A DNA stretch of 64,000 nucleotides from JBAZWV01 sp964393325. GTDB taxonomy: Bacteria > Patescibacteriota > Patescibacteriia > 2-12-FULL-60-25. Positions within the stretch are counted from its first letter, which is position 1. Each line of letters opens with the position of its first letter. The translations under genes were made by a program, and so were the position numbers. The stretch covers positions 22,575 to 86,574 of the forward strand of contig CAYMTE010000003.1 of the NCBI GenBank assembly GCA_964393325.1, in the 5' to 3' direction. Shown one piece after another: positions 1 through 8,737 of this stretch. The notes below the pieces were generated by a model, which was given only the letters and a program-made list of their open reading frames with translations, did no database searches and had not been told where the DNA came from.

Positions 1-706
1 GCTGTTCCGTGGTGCTGTCGGCCGGGACTTTGAGAAAAATCGGTTTGTTCGTCGGAATAGTATCTATCTCGGTGAGGAGAAGATCGAGAGATGTTGGATC
101 GGTAAATGGTTCACCGCCAAAGGCATTCGGGCAGCTGATGTTGATCGTGGCGTAATCTCCAATGCCTTCGAACGCGCGGAACGCTTTTGCATAATCCGCG
201 ATGCCGTCGCGAATCTGAATCGTCGAAGGCGAATTGGTTTTTGCAACGCTGATGCCCACAGGAAAAGCGAATGTTTTTCCGCGGAGTCGTGAGGCGATCG
301 CATCACATCCCTCATTTTTGAGACCGTAATATACGAGAAGTCCGTTGGATTTTGGCAGACGCCAGAGGCGTGGGCGTGCATTGCCGGCACACGGTTCGCC
401 GGTGATGGATCCGACTTCTTCAAAACCAAAGCCAACGGTCGGAAGAATGTTGAGAAGTCGTGCGTCTTTGTCGAACCCCGCGGCAAGTCCAACGGGATTT
501 GCGAAGGACATTCCAAGGATAGTTTGCGTGAGAGCGGGGTGCGCGTAGTGAAACGCGGTCGAGGAAAACCAACGCGTGAGGGCATGTCTCCCTAGCCATT
601 CACCGAACGCGCACATGCGGTCATGAACGTCTTCCGGGTCTTGTCGAAATAAAAACGGTTTCACAATACTTCGATAGCCGTGTCGAAGGATTGTTGTGCC
701 AAACAT
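1..706 (-). CDS. pyrD: Dihydroorotate dehydrogenase (quinone type), 3' part outside the window
   Basis: Catalyses oxidation of dihydroorotate to orotate in pyrimidine synthesis. The reverse strand from the ATG at 706 translates without a stop to the window edge (235 codons). It begins MFGTTILRHGYRSIVKPFLF and has the family blocks NPVGLAAGFDKD (FMN-binding loop), GFGFEEVGSITGEP and INISCPN (substrate-binding Asn), then FLKVPAD. The N-terminal helix before the barrel argues for the membrane-associated class 2 enzyme. A -10-like TAGCGT lies 8 nt before the ATG and there is no SD. The gene is cut by the window edge, not visibly broken. Confidence in family is high; class 2 is an inference. Confidence 0.93.
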   Translation of the reverse strand, partial: MFGTTILRHGYRSIVKPFLFRQDPEDVHDRMCAFGEWLGRHALTRWFSSTAFHYAHPALTQTILGMSFANPVGLAAGFDKDARLLNILPTVGFGFEEVGSITGEPCAGNARPRLWRLPKSNGLLVYYGLKNEGCDAIASRLRGKTFAFPVGISVAKTNSPSTIQIRDGIADYAKAFRAFEGIGDYATINISCPNAFGGEPFTDPTSLDLLLTEIDTIPTNKPIFLKVPADSTTEQ

Positions 707-772
707 ATGCGATCACGCTACTCGTCCTTGTGTGTGTTGTCTAGGGTGCGCGACGGTGTTCAGGCGACGACG

Positions 773-1024
773 TTAGCGGTGCGTACATCCGGCCCAGCAG
801 CAGGGGCGGCGCATGCCGCCATACATTTTTGATCGCGCTTTTTCGATGCGAATAGCTCTCGTTTCGGCTTTTTTGGCGTCTTGAACCCAGCAGATCCACT
901 CGTTGCGTGCGAGCGGCGTAATGTCCTCCCAGATCGTGAGGAGTTTTGGATCGGACGCCAACGCGGCGCGAAGATCCGTGGGCAATCGATGAACCGTACC
1001 CGATGAGATTCGTTGTGCTGACAT
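773..1024 (-). CDS. YdeI/OmpD-associated (OmdA) C-terminal-type small protein
   Basis: 83-residue protein matching the C-terminal module of the YdeI/OmdA family: LPTDLRAALASDP, then W-x-x-x-TPLARNEWICWV, then A-x-x-RIEKARSKM and the CCWAGCTHR tail with three Cys and one His. The biochemical role is unknown; some family members are linked to bacteriocin or peptide protection. The start is set at the internal ATG (1024) because an extended -10, TGGTACACT, ends 6 nt upstream of it, consistent with a leaderless mRNA. It is divergent from the 1086 gene with 61 bp between the two starts, so the two promoters lie back to back. Confidence 0.85.
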   Translation of the reverse strand: MSAQRISSGTVHRLPTDLRAALASDPKLLTIWEDITPLARNEWICWVQDAKKAETRAIRIEKARSKMYGGMRRPCCWAGCTHR

Positions 1025-1085
1025 GAGTTGAGTGTACCAGAATATAAAGGGTGGGAAAGTCACCGCATGTTACACTGTGGCTGCT

Positions 1086-1775
1086 ATGGCGAGTTTTCGT
1101 ATGCATCTTTCGTTTGGCATCGCACTCGGCGTGCTAAGTAGTGTTGCGCTGGCGGGCGTTGCCTTTGCGCCGGAGGCATGGAGTGTGTACATCCTTATTG
1201 CGCTTTCTGTCGTTGTCGGCGCGATTGCGCCGGATATTGATAGCGATTCCGGCGTGCCGTTTCATATCACGTTTGCATCACTCTCGTTTGTCGCCGCCGG
1301 CCTTGTTGCAATCGCCGTGTATCGAACGGATGCATCGAATAGGCTCGCGCTTGTCGGCTATCCCGTACTCGCGCTCTTGACGATGTGGGGGATTGTCGGT
1401 GCGATTTTTAAAAAATTCACGCGTCATCGCGGGATGGTGCATTCGATTCCCGCAGCGCTTCTTGCGGGACTTCTCGTTTTTTCACTTGCGCGGATCGGAC
1501 GGTTTGAAGATTGGGACGCGTTTGTGCTCGGCGTGGCATTTTGCGCTGGGTATCTGCTGCATTTGGTTCTCGATGAGATCTATGCCGCAGTGAATGCACA
1601 CGGCACGCTGTTTGTACCGAATAAGGCTCTGGGGAGTGCGCTAAAATTTTCCTCGCAGAATCGGTTGATTACCGTTCTGACGTATGCCGCGTGTGGCGTG
1701 CTACTCGTACAGAATCAAGACGTTGTTCTCCGTTGCGTAACACAGGCGTGTCAACTGTTTGGCGCGACCTGTTGA
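1086..1775 (+). CDS. YdjM/DUF457-type membrane protein (annotated elsewhere as metal-dependent hydrolase)
   Basis: 229-residue inner-membrane protein with about five hydrophobic segments. Family marks are the APDIDSD motif near residue 50, the RHRGMVHS motif near 120 and GYLLHLVLDE near 165; the conserved Asp/His residues could bind metal. The name comes from YdjM-like proteins, and enzymatic activity is unproven. The ATG at 1086 is chosen over the upstream ATG at 1032 because TGTTACACT (extended -10, 1068-1076) sits 9 nt before it and there is no SD. It is divergent from the YdeI-like gene. Confidence 0.82.
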   Translation: MASFRMHLSFGIALGVLSSVALAGVAFAPEAWSVYILIALSVVVGAIAPDIDSDSGVPFHITFASLSFVAAGLVAIAVYRTDASNRLALVGYPVLALLTMWGIVGAIFKKFTRHRGMVHSIPAALLAGLLVFSLARIGRFEDWDAFVLGVAFCAGYLLHLVLDEIYAAVNAHGTLFVPNKALGSALKFSSQNRLITVLTYAACGVLLVQNQDVVLRCVTQACQLFGATC

Positions 1776-1817
1776 TGTCGTGAGCACGCGTTGCGTCCGT
1801 GCTACACTTTTTTCCAT

Positions 1818-2321
1818 ATGAACTCAACGAATGTTGCTGTATTGGCAGGAGGATGTTTTTGGGGCATGGAGGAATTATTTCGCAAACAACCAGGTGTTAT
1901 TGATACGGAAGCGGGGTATACCGGCGGGGAGAATGACAATCCGAGTTACGAACATCATCCGGGACATGCGGAGGCGTTGAAAATCACGTATGACCCGACA
2001 AAAACCTCGTATCCGGAGCTTTTGGATTTCTTTTTTCGCATCCATGATCCAACGACGAAGAATCGACAGGGGAACGATGTCGGCGCGTCCTACCGATCGG
2101 CAATTTTTTATGCAAACGATGAACAGAAAAAGGAAGCAGAGGCATTCATTGAGCGCGTGAACGCAAGCCATCGATGGTCGGATCCCGTGGTGACGACGCT
2201 TGAGCCGCTTGGTCGTTTTTACGAAGCGGAATCGTATCATCAAGATTATCTTCAAAAAAATCCGGACGGATACACCTGCCATTTCGTCCGGAACATTCCG
2301 AGCTTCTTGTCGTCATCATGA
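1818..2321 (+). CDS. msrA: Peptide methionine-S-sulfoxide reductase A
   Basis: Repairs oxidised methionine (S-epimer) in proteins. The catalytic motif GCFWGMEE starts at about residue 12, with the nucleophile Cys at the usual place. GYTGG, the Y-x-x-V/H-x-PGHAEA block, NRQGNDVGASYRSAIF and the ESYHQDYL motif all follow. It is 167 aa, normal for a single-domain MsrA. The ATG at 1818 follows TGCTACACT (1800-1808) by 9 nt, so a leaderless start. The distal part encodes no MsrB fusion. The last 4 bp overlap the next gene (ATGA), implying one operon. Confidence 0.95.
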   Translation: MNSTNVAVLAGGCFWGMEELFRKQPGVIDTEAGYTGGENDNPSYEHHPGHAEALKITYDPTKTSYPELLDFFFRIHDPTTKNRQGNDVGASYRSAIFYANDEQKKEAEAFIERVNASHRWSDPVVTTLEPLGRFYEAESYHQDYLQKNPDGYTCHFVRNIPSFLSSS

Positions 2322-2719
2322 TCTACTTCGTGTTGTACAGTTTTCTGGGATGGGTAGGTGACACGGCCTACCGTTCATTTGAAAAGGGGCGCTATGTCCG
2401 AGGAAGCTTTTTGCCGATTCCGTTTATGCCGGTGTATGGATTCGGCGCGCTTCTTGTGCTCGCCTTGGATACACGGTTCCGCGCGCTTCCGTTGCCGCTC
2501 GCGTTCGTTCTCTACGGATCGCTTCTCGCAGTTCTTGAGCTTCTCACCGGATTTTGTATCAAGAAGTATTTTAAACGACGTCTGTGGAAATATGATGGCG
2601 GCGTCATGAATATCGGTGGATTCACGAATTTAGCGCACGCGGCGTTATGGGGAGCGCTGGCAATGGTTGTTGTAGTGCTTCAGCCGCAACTTGAGCGCAT
2701 CTTCGGTCCGCTGTGGTAA
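2318..2719 (+). CDS. Putative ABC-transporter type IV / CmpB-like membrane protein (DUF1113 type)
   Basis: 133-residue integral membrane protein with about four helices. It starts with MIYFVLYSFLGWVGDTAYRS and contains GSFLPIPFMPVYGFGA, ELLTGFC, then RLWKYDGGVMNIGGF, an arrangement typical of the family called putative ABC transporter type IV or CmpB. Transport function is not shown for this family. It is translationally coupled to msrA by an ATGA overlap; the link to methionine repair is likely only positional. Confidence 0.75.
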   Translation: MIYFVLYSFLGWVGDTAYRSFEKGRYVRGSFLPIPFMPVYGFGALLVLALDTRFRALPLPLAFVLYGSLLAVLELLTGFCIKKYFKRRLWKYDGGVMNIGGFTNLAHAALWGALAMVVVVLQPQLERIFGPLW

Positions 2720-2754
2720 GTCGACCGGCGTACTGGTAGGATCGGTAGCGAAAT

Positions 2755-3201
2755 ATGGAGTGTGCACTCTGTGCGGCGCGGCTCGCTGAAGCGTATCGCG
2801 TGATCTATCAGGATGATCATGTGTTCGTTCTCTTGAACGTTGAGCCGCTCAAAGACGGTCATGTCATGATTCTTCCCGTTCGTCATGCGGAAAACCTGAA
2901 AGATCTTACGCCCGAAGAGTCCCGGGCTTTTCTCGTCGCGATCGATCAATGCATGGAGGCGATGACGCGTGTGTATGACCATGCACCCATGTGTCATGTG
3001 AATGGATGGAAGCATCGGAGCCAGCCGCATCTTCACGCACATGTGCTGCCGAGTGCGGGGAGCGTGCGTGAGCTGTATGTCGCGGCAGAAGGTTCGCCGC
3101 GTCGACGACGAGCAAGCGAAGATGAGCTTCGCGCGATCGCGGAGCGGCTTGTGACGGCATTCGGTTTAACGGACGAAGAGGGGCCTACTAGCTCACCATG
3201 A
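2755..3201 (+). CDS. HIT-family (histidine triad) nucleotide hydrolase or transferase
   Basis: Contains the triad PHLHAHVLP (His-x-His-x-His) near residue 91, the fold signature NVEPLKDGHVMILPVRHAENL, and an N-terminal CALC pair as seen in zinc-holding HIT proteins. Such proteins cleave nucleoside phosphoramidates or dinucleotides; the exact substrate cannot be read here. It is 148 aa and has a longer Arg/Glu-rich tail than HinT. A possible -10, TGGTAGGAT, lies about 12 nt before the ATG. Its 3' end overlaps the convergent EamA gene by 14 bp. Confidence 0.88.
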   Translation: MECALCAARLAEAYRVIYQDDHVFVLLNVEPLKDGHVMILPVRHAENLKDLTPEESRAFLVAIDQCMEAMTRVYDHAPMCHVNGWKHRSQPHLHAHVLPSAGSVRELYVAAEGSPRRRRASEDELRAIAERLVTAFGLTDEEGPTSSP

Positions 3202-4024
3202 AGATGATGCCGATGCAGATGAGAATGAACGTTGAAATTTTAAGGACCAGTCCTTTTTCATGAAACACACGATTGCCGAACGCGATGCCCCACAGGACGG
3301 AAAAGCTTCGTGTCGCGGCGAGAATGACGGATGCGGGAGCAAAGAGATATCCGAAGCTTCCAACGAATGCGTCTCCGGCGTGTGAGGTGGATTGCAAAAA
3401 GGGAAGTTGTTTTCGCAGCAGACGGAACGGATTCTCACGAGCGACGAACACGGAGGCGAAAAAGAAACAGATCAATTGCGACCCGATGAGAACCATTTGT
3501 TCTGCAACCACGGAGTTCCACACACTTACGTGCCATTTATAGAGCGAGATGCATGCGACGGCGTTGAGCGCTGTGAGCGCTGTGAGGACGGCGCCTTTTC
3601 GTTCGATGCCATGGTTCAAGAAGAGGAAGAGGAGCGCGCACATGACGATGATGATGCCGACGACTTGATGGCCGGTGAGCGGCGTACCGATGAGGAGGTC
3701 GACGATCAAGAGGAGTGGCATCGTTCCGGTTCGGATAAAATTAAATGTACTGCGCGAAGCGAGTGAAATCGCCTTCACCGTTCCAAATGCTTGCGCGACC
3801 GCGAGAATAGCCAGCGGGATCAATGTCGGAATTGAGTCGGGGTTCAGGCGGAAAGTGTCATGCCGGATGCTTGCGACGACGAGGAACAGGGCAAAAGAGA
3901 TGAGGCTATTCTGAAAACCGATCGCATACACGCTTTCGACGTGTTTTGAGACGATCCACTTCCCGAGAGATCCGGAGAGCTCGCCAAAGAAACTCGCAAG
4001 CGCTTGAAGAAAAATACCGATCAT
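3188..4024 (-). CDS. EamA/DMT-superfamily transporter-like membrane protein
   Basis: Predicted to be 278 aa with about ten transmembrane helices in two repeats. It has the DMT-like pattern of an Ala/Gly-rich first helix, a charged KHVES loop, RTGTMPLLL and the second repeat ending in LKISTFILICIGIIFMVS. Substrate unknown. The start is placed at ATG 4024 because TGCTATGAT (extended -10) ends 7 nt upstream. An ATG at 4036 with GGGAGGA about 9 nt before it is an alternative and would add four residues; the longer reading from 4165 is unlikely. Confidence 0.8.
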   Translation of the reverse strand: MIGIFLQALASFFGELSGSLGKWIVSKHVESVYAIGFQNSLISFALFLVVASIRHDTFRLNPDSIPTLIPLAILAVAQAFGTVKAISLASRSTFNFIRTGTMPLLLIVDLLIGTPLTGHQVVGIIIVMCALLFLFLNHGIERKGAVLTALTALNAVACISLYKWHVSVWNSVVAEQMVLIGSQLICFFFASVFVARENPFRLLRKQLPFLQSTSHAGDAFVGSFGYLFAPASVILAATRSFSVLWGIAFGNRVFHEKGLVLKISTFILICIGIIFMVS

Positions 4025-4071
4025 ACGCGCTATCATAGCATTGAATCCTCCCATGTTCGCTCTTGAATCTG

Positions 4072-4100
4072 TTGACAGCACGTCGATGATTCGATACACC
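4072..4100 (+). promoter_or_regulatory. Promoter of the NUDIX-like gene
   Basis: TTGACA (4072-4077), 17-bp spacer, TACACC (4095-4100). The start codon is 38 bp further on, leaving room for a leader with the SD GGGAGG. Confidence 0.65.
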
Positions 4101-4137
4101 TTCGGTGCTCTTTGTACGAAACACATGGGAGGCGGGC

Positions 4138-4854
4138 ATGAGTGAACCAATCCGAATTCGTCCAATGAAATATGGCGATGAGGCGCACGTCGAGGTCGGG
4201 TGGCGGCCGGTGCCGGTCAATCCGCGCAGCTACGTAAACCCGCGCGGATGGGCGGTGCTCTGGATCATTGTCACCACGCGTGACGCACAGGGTCGGGAGT
4301 ACTCCTACGAGCAGCCGACGATCATCCAGAACTCGGGGGTCTATGTCGTCTGTCGCGATCGCCAGGGGCTCGTAGCGTTGCAGCGGGAGCGACGACTGTC
4401 GACGGAGCGGCTGTCCGAAATGAAGAGCGCGGCGTCGTACGTTCGCGAGCTTTTGGAGAAAGACCTCTGGGGTAAGCTCGTGGAGACGTTCGGGAGCTGG
4501 CAGTGGCAGCTGCCTCGCGGTCTGCCCGATCCCCGCGATGGGGAACTGTTCTTAAAGGATACGGACGTGCTGCTTGTTGCGGCACGACGAACGGCGCGGG
4601 AGGAGATCGGCGCACATCTCGATCATGCGGAGCTATTGAATGCGCGCATCATTGGGAACTCGACGTTCGACGTCCATCCGCAATATGTCGCCGTGGGAGA
4701 ACGGCGCTCCGCGGATGAGGCGGCGGTGAAGCTCGATGAACATATCCGTCCCGTCGAGTGGCTCTCTGCGGAAGCGATCCGGAGTCTGATCGCGCGGGGA
4801 GAGCTCCGTGATGCGAGTTCCGTGATGGCGCTCGCCGCGGCAGGCGTCCTCTAG
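4138..4854 (+). CDS. NUDIX-like hydrolase with a degenerate Nudix box
   Basis: 238 aa. The core carries WQLPRGLPDPRDGE, a spacer, then AARRTAREEIGAH. This resembles the Nudix box GX5EX7REUXEEXGU, but the spacing is longer and the first Glu of REU is Thr; the metal-binding EE pair is kept. NUDIX enzymes hydrolyse nucleoside diphosphates linked to another group; substrate unknown. The start at 4138 has SD GGGAGG 7 nt upstream. Codons favour C/G endings more than in neighbouring leaderless genes. It has its own promoter and terminator, so it is a single-gene unit. Confidence 0.72.
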   Translation: MSEPIRIRPMKYGDEAHVEVGWRPVPVNPRSYVNPRGWAVLWIIVTTRDAQGREYSYEQPTIIQNSGVYVVCRDRQGLVALQRERRLSTERLSEMKSAASYVRELLEKDLWGKLVETFGSWQWQLPRGLPDPRDGELFLKDTDVLLVAARRTAREEIGAHLDHAELLNARIIGNSTFDVHPQYVAVGERRSADEAAVKLDEHIRPVEWLSAEAIRSLIARGELRDASSVMALAAAGVL

Positions 4855-4872
4855 AGTGTTTATTTCTATCGT

Positions 4873-4897
4873 ACCGGCGTTGTTTCGCCGGTTTTTT
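4873..4897 (+). terminator. Intrinsic terminator of the NUDIX-like gene
   Basis: ACCGGCG / CGCCGGT hairpin with a 6-nt loop followed by TTTTT. Confidence 0.85.
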
Positions 4898-4963
4898 CAT
4901 CTTGACAAACACCGCGTTTCATTTCGTGACTTCGATGGAAACTTGCTATGATGGCAGTATTCT

Positions 4964-7336
4964 ATGCGGTTTTTTCGCAGCACGATCGTATACATATTCG
5001 CGTTCAGTCTCTTTTGCATTGCAGGAATTTTTGCTTCTCGTCCGGCGTATGCTGGGGTGAATATCGATAATTACGTTCGTACACCAGCAGGTGACCAGAT
5101 ATCCGGTTCGGTCACAATTCAGTTCCGCATGGCGAGTTCGCAGTATGGCCCGGGTGAACTGGATAATGTTTCCGTCATTCGCATGTCGATTCATGGCGTA
5201 GACGGATCAGTAACGTTTGCAGATATTCCATTTTCTAATGAAAATCAGTATCCGACGTTTACGCCGCTTTCGTGGACGGGCGGCTTTGCGCAAGGGTTTG
5301 AATTATTGCGCATCGATCTTCAGTTGATCTATGCGGATGGACAAGAAGGTGATGAGAGTCCGATTTATGATGAAAGTGGTTTTATCATTGTCGGTCAGGC
5401 TTCCAGTGAATCGCTAGGAAGAAATGAGGTTGCTCCGCAACAGGTATCCGTTTCGGTTCTCCCGTCGCAGTGTTCTACAGATCCGAACGTCTATCTCGTC
5501 TTGCATGCGCGAGAAGCGAGTCAGGTTCGCATAAGTAATGTCGCGGATTTTTCCGATGTGTCATGGCAATCGTTTGAGACAGGGACGGACTACACGGTGC
5601 TTTTGAATTGGCGCGTGACAGATGGGGATGGTGATAAGACGATCTATACGCAATTCCGCAGTCCCATCGGGAGCGTAGAATCTGAGGTCTTGAAGACGAA
5701 TGTCCGTTTGGATGTGAAAAATCGTTGTCGCGCGGATGCGGATCATGCGTATATTTCATCTCAACTGACGCTGTCACAGCGATTTGATAATCCGTCATGT
5801 GTTGTGGATTATGGACATGCGAAGATTGGGTTGTATTTCGCAAAGCCGGGAACAACGACGCCTGCCGCACAAACGCAAGCGACGAAGATTTCGGATGAGG
5901 AGCAAGTTATTGCGTTTACCGACGACGATGACATTCTTGACGAATTTGTCGTTCGGATGACGCATCAGTGGGATGAGGCGGAATTATCGATGAGTCTCGC
6001 ATCCTCAACGTTTCCGTTTGATCTGCGAGTGCAAATTGATGCAGCGGAGATGGGGCGTATCGATGACGTTTTACTTGTTCCGCATGGGACGCCGATGCCT
6101 GGGGGGTACGAACTTGATTTGAAAGGACGAAAAGAACTGTGCGAGACGTACGAGCTGCCGCTACTCCAGAGCGGATCGTTGATTCAGGCTCAGTCAACGG
6201 ATGTGTATTTGTATGGCAAAGATGGAAAGCGTCATGCGTTTCCAGAAGGGGTCTTTGCATCCTGGTATCCGACGAGCACGACGATTCGAACGATCCCGTT
6301 GTTCCGTTTAGAGAAAATTCCCCTTGGGGCAAACGTCGCGTTTCGTCCCGGAACGCTTGTGCGTCTTGGGTGGACGTCGGCGCGGTACATCGTTGATGCG
6401 CGGCAGATGTTGCGACCGATGCTGAAAGAATCGCTGATCGCGACCGTGTTTGGTTCGGCGTGGATGCAGGTGATGCGCACACTCGACGTGGCATATGTCA
6501 CGGGGTATGTCTTTGGGAATCCCATTGTTTCCGGTACGGACGTGGCGAATATTCGAGCGCAGGCCGATTCTCCAGATCGATGGGAGGCGCAAACGCTTGG
6601 AACGTCTCCCTGGGGGCTGCCAGAAAACGAAACGATTGATGTATTTGACGGGCACATCGTATTTCTTGGAACGCCGTATCCAACGGGAGATGTGACGTTG
6701 CGTTTTTACATCTACGACGAGAATGGAAAAAAGATCACGTCGGATGATTTACAGGTGGTACACGGAGAACGGGTGCATAATTTTATTCTGCGCAACGACT
6801 TGCGCGGGTTCCAACATATTCATCCCCGTGAGGTAGACGGTGCGTGGACAATTAAAACAACGTTTCCGGAAGGCGGAATCTACACCATGGATTTTGATCT
6901 TGTATTCACGAGTGGCGAACGACGCATTTTCCGTGCACCGCTTTTAATTGGGAGCGATCCAATAGCAAAAACAGAATATCCGGAGCCAGATCCAGATATG
7001 GCGGCAAATAGTAACCCATATCGGGTGGAAGTACAGACGAAAAAACTGATTGCTCGGCAGACGATTCCATTAACGTTTTTGCTTACGAAAGATGGCAAGC
7101 CATTTCAGAAGATCGAGGATTTTTTGGGTGAATATGGCCATCTTGTTGTGTTGGAGAAGGAGAATCCGCAGGTATACATCCATACGCATCCGAAAGACCA
7201 TACGTTTCCAGCGAACGGAATTGTTGAATTCCCACTTCGATTCCCGCACGCGGGCCGGTTCACGCTCTTTGTGCAATTTTTAGCGGGTGGAGAGATTCAC
7301 ACCTTTCCTATCACAGTAGACGTTGCGTCGGAGTGA
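4964..7336 (+). CDS. Large exported protein with C-terminal tandem His-containing beta-sandwich modules
   Basis: 790 aa. A signal peptide of about 30 residues (MRFFRST..., hydrophobic core, cleavage after AYA) is followed by beta-rich sequence with no further membrane segment, so the product is probably secreted or surface-held. Residues about 560-680 and 690-790 look like two copies of a beta-sandwich module of the YtkA/FixH-like exported type. Each has an exposed His pair: HIHPR at 618 and HTHPKDH at 740. The second copy has the recognisable run of a F-L-L-T-x-DGKP strand then GEYGHLVVL. A metal or cell-envelope role is possible but unproven. TGCTATGAT (4944-4952) lies 11 nt before the ATG; no SD. 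Confidence 0.8.
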   Translation: MRFFRSTIVYIFAFSLFCIAGIFASRPAYAGVNIDNYVRTPAGDQISGSVTIQFRMASSQYGPGELDNVSVIRMSIHGVDGSVTFADIPFSNENQYPTFTPLSWTGGFAQGFELLRIDLQLIYADGQEGDESPIYDESGFIIVGQASSESLGRNEVAPQQVSVSVLPSQCSTDPNVYLVLHAREASQVRISNVADFSDVSWQSFETGTDYTVLLNWRVTDGDGDKTIYTQFRSPIGSVESEVLKTNVRLDVKNRCRADADHAYISSQLTLSQRFDNPSCVVDYGHAKIGLYFAKPGTTTPAAQTQATKISDEEQVIAFTDDDDILDEFVVRMTHQWDEAELSMSLASSTFPFDLRVQIDAAEMGRIDDVLLVPHGTPMPGGYELDLKGRKELCETYELPLLQSGSLIQAQSTDVYLYGKDGKRHAFPEGVFASWYPTSTTIRTIPLFRLEKIPLGANVAFRPGTLVRLGWTSARYIVDARQMLRPMLKESLIATVFGSAWMQVMRTLDVAYVTGYVFGNPIVSGTDVANIRAQADSPDRWEAQTLGTSPWGLPENETIDVFDGHIVFLGTPYPTGDVTLRFYIYDENGKKITSDDLQVVHGERVHNFILRNDLRGFQHIHPREVDGAWTIKTTFPEGGIYTMDFDLVFTSGERRIFRAPLLIGSDPIAKTEYPEPDPDMAANSNPYRVEVQTKKLIARQTIPLTFLLTKDGKPFQKIEDFLGEYGHLVVLEKENPQVYIHTHPKDHTFPANGIVEFPLRFPHAGRFTLFVQFLAGGEIHTFPITVDVASE

Positions 7337-7348
7337 TGGTTACGCGCG

Positions 7349-8737
7349 TTATTTTGCGAACCGCATGAGCGGATTGCGATAGATGATGAATCGCGTACCG
7401 AATTGTCCTTTGAATCGAGAAAATCCGTTCCAACGACGCGGATCTCCCGGGCCGCGAAATACGTCGAAATCGAGATAGTTCCATCCTTTTGCGAGCGCGT
7501 CTTGAAACCAGTACTCAATGAGCCCGTAGTTCGCATTCGAGGTTCGGGCTTCCGGGCGATAGAACGCGATGATGTGCACCGACGTTTTTGTTTCTGGAAT
7601 GTCCAGTGTACAGAGTCCGGCGATCGCGACGCCATCGGGACGAACGGCGAGCCAGTACTGCATGAGGTCGCCGTGCATGCTTGCTTTTCGACGGAGCATC
7701 CAGATGAACATGCGCTTCATCATCCAATCAAGCGTGCCGTGGCGATAGGCGGCGATGAACGTTTCAAGATCGACGACGCGAATCTCCGCGTCAGGACGCG
7801 AGAGCCATTTTTTGCGATGGCGCTGCGCGTGCGGCGCCCAGGTTTTCCAGTAGTCGCTTGCTGTGCCAACGGGCGCGTATCCCGTTTTGCGAAAATTCGG
7901 CATGGTGGGGGATCGAAACCACCCCTTTGGAACGTCGCTGCGCAGCAATGTTTGCCAGTAGATCACGCGCGGTCCCTTGTTGGGTTCGATGACGGGTTCG
8001 ATGTCCGTGTAATACATCTCAAAACCGAGTGGACCAACCTGCCATCTCCGACCCGCGTATCCATCGCCACGAAGAAACGTTTGGCCATCGCGGAATGAGA
8101 TTTCGCGCTCGACATGCGCCGGAACCGCATGAAAGGGGAGAAAATCCGGTGGTAAGAACGGACGAAAGGACGCACACGCGTTCCAGTGATAACGCCAACG
8201 CTTCTGGATCGAGAAAAAGCGTGCAACGGTTTCCAGCGCCTCGGGTTTGCCGAACGCGTTTACGAGAAACGTTCCATTTGGATGAAGCAATGACTGAAGA
8301 CGTTGTAGAAAATCTGGATCTTCCAACAGCGGAGAGGGGTGTTTTCCTTGATACAGATCAAACAGGATGAGGTCGAATGTTCCGTGTAGTGTTTGGATAA
8401 CATCGCGCGCATCTCCAACGCGGAGTTCCGCGAGATCGTCTGGGCGATGGAGGTGTAATCGGTTTGCGAGTTCTACCATTTGCGGATCCCATTCGATGGC
8501 GGTAATGCGTGCCTCGGGGAATCGTTTTCGAATCAGACGATTCGTGCCGCCAGCGCCGTATCCGAGTAAGAGAACGCGATCAATATTCGTTTGGCGCGGA
8601 ATGGTACGCAGCGCGCGTTTCCAGAGTCGATCCATATACGGACCGGTTTGAAAAAAACCGTTCACCGACACGACGGGCCGCCACAAATCGTGCGTTACGG
8701 TAATGGTTCCGTTTCGATCGGATGTCATCCGTTTCAT
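7349..8737 (-). CDS. Fusion of a spermidine-synthase-like methyltransferase with a FemAB/GNAT-like acyltransferase
   Basis: 462 aa in two parts. Residues 1-190 form a Rossmann methyltransferase of spermidine-synthase type: VLLLGYGAGG (SAM site), AIEWDP (acidic residue), VGDARDV and DLILFDLY. The rest, from about 230 on, resembles FemAB/GNAT acyltransferases: AGLCTLDIPETK, YGLIEYWFQDAL and a C-terminal FSRFKGQFGTRFIIYRNPL that matches the usual last strand of FemAB-like proteins. Such proteins add amino acids or acyl groups to envelope precursors. The ATG overlaps the stop of the DUF817 gene (ATGA), so it is coupled to a membrane protein. Polyamine synthesis is not implied; the active-site Asp pair of true spermidine synthases is not evident. 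Confidence 0.78.
   Translation of the reverse strand: MKRMTSDRNGTITVTHDLWRPVVSVNGFFQTGPYMDRLWKRALRTIPRQTNIDRVLLLGYGAGGTNRLIRKRFPEARITAIEWDPQMVELANRLHLHRPDDLAELRVGDARDVIQTLHGTFDLILFDLYQGKHPSPLLEDPDFLQRLQSLLHPNGTFLVNAFGKPEALETVARFFSIQKRWRYHWNACASFRPFLPPDFLPFHAVPAHVEREISFRDGQTFLRGDGYAGRRWQVGPLGFEMYYTDIEPVIEPNKGPRVIYWQTLLRSDVPKGWFRSPTMPNFRKTGYAPVGTASDYWKTWAPHAQRHRKKWLSRPDAEIRVVDLETFIAAYRHGTLDWMMKRMFIWMLRRKASMHGDLMQYWLAVRPDGVAIAGLCTLDIPETKTSVHIIAFYRPEARTSNANYGLIEYWFQDALAKGWNYLDFDVFRGPGDPRRWNGFSRFKGQFGTRFIIYRNPLMRFAK

Noticed and set aside
64..585. 173-codon minus-strand frame at the left edge
   Set aside because: It is out of frame with pyrD, whose frame on the same strand shows all family motifs and runs off the window edge.
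1032..1085. Upstream in-frame ATG for the YdjM-like gene
   Set aside because: It would place the promoter -10 (1071-1076) inside the coding region and adds residues unlike the family N-terminus.
4902..4907. TTGACA as -35 of the 4964 gene
   Set aside because: It is 39 bp from TATGAT, far beyond a usable spacer; the extended -10 alone is the better explanation.
7349..8737. Calling the fusion protein a spermidine synthase
   Set aside because: The SAM-domain motifs fit the fold, but the catalytic Asp pattern of the synthases is not evident and a FemAB-like domain follows.
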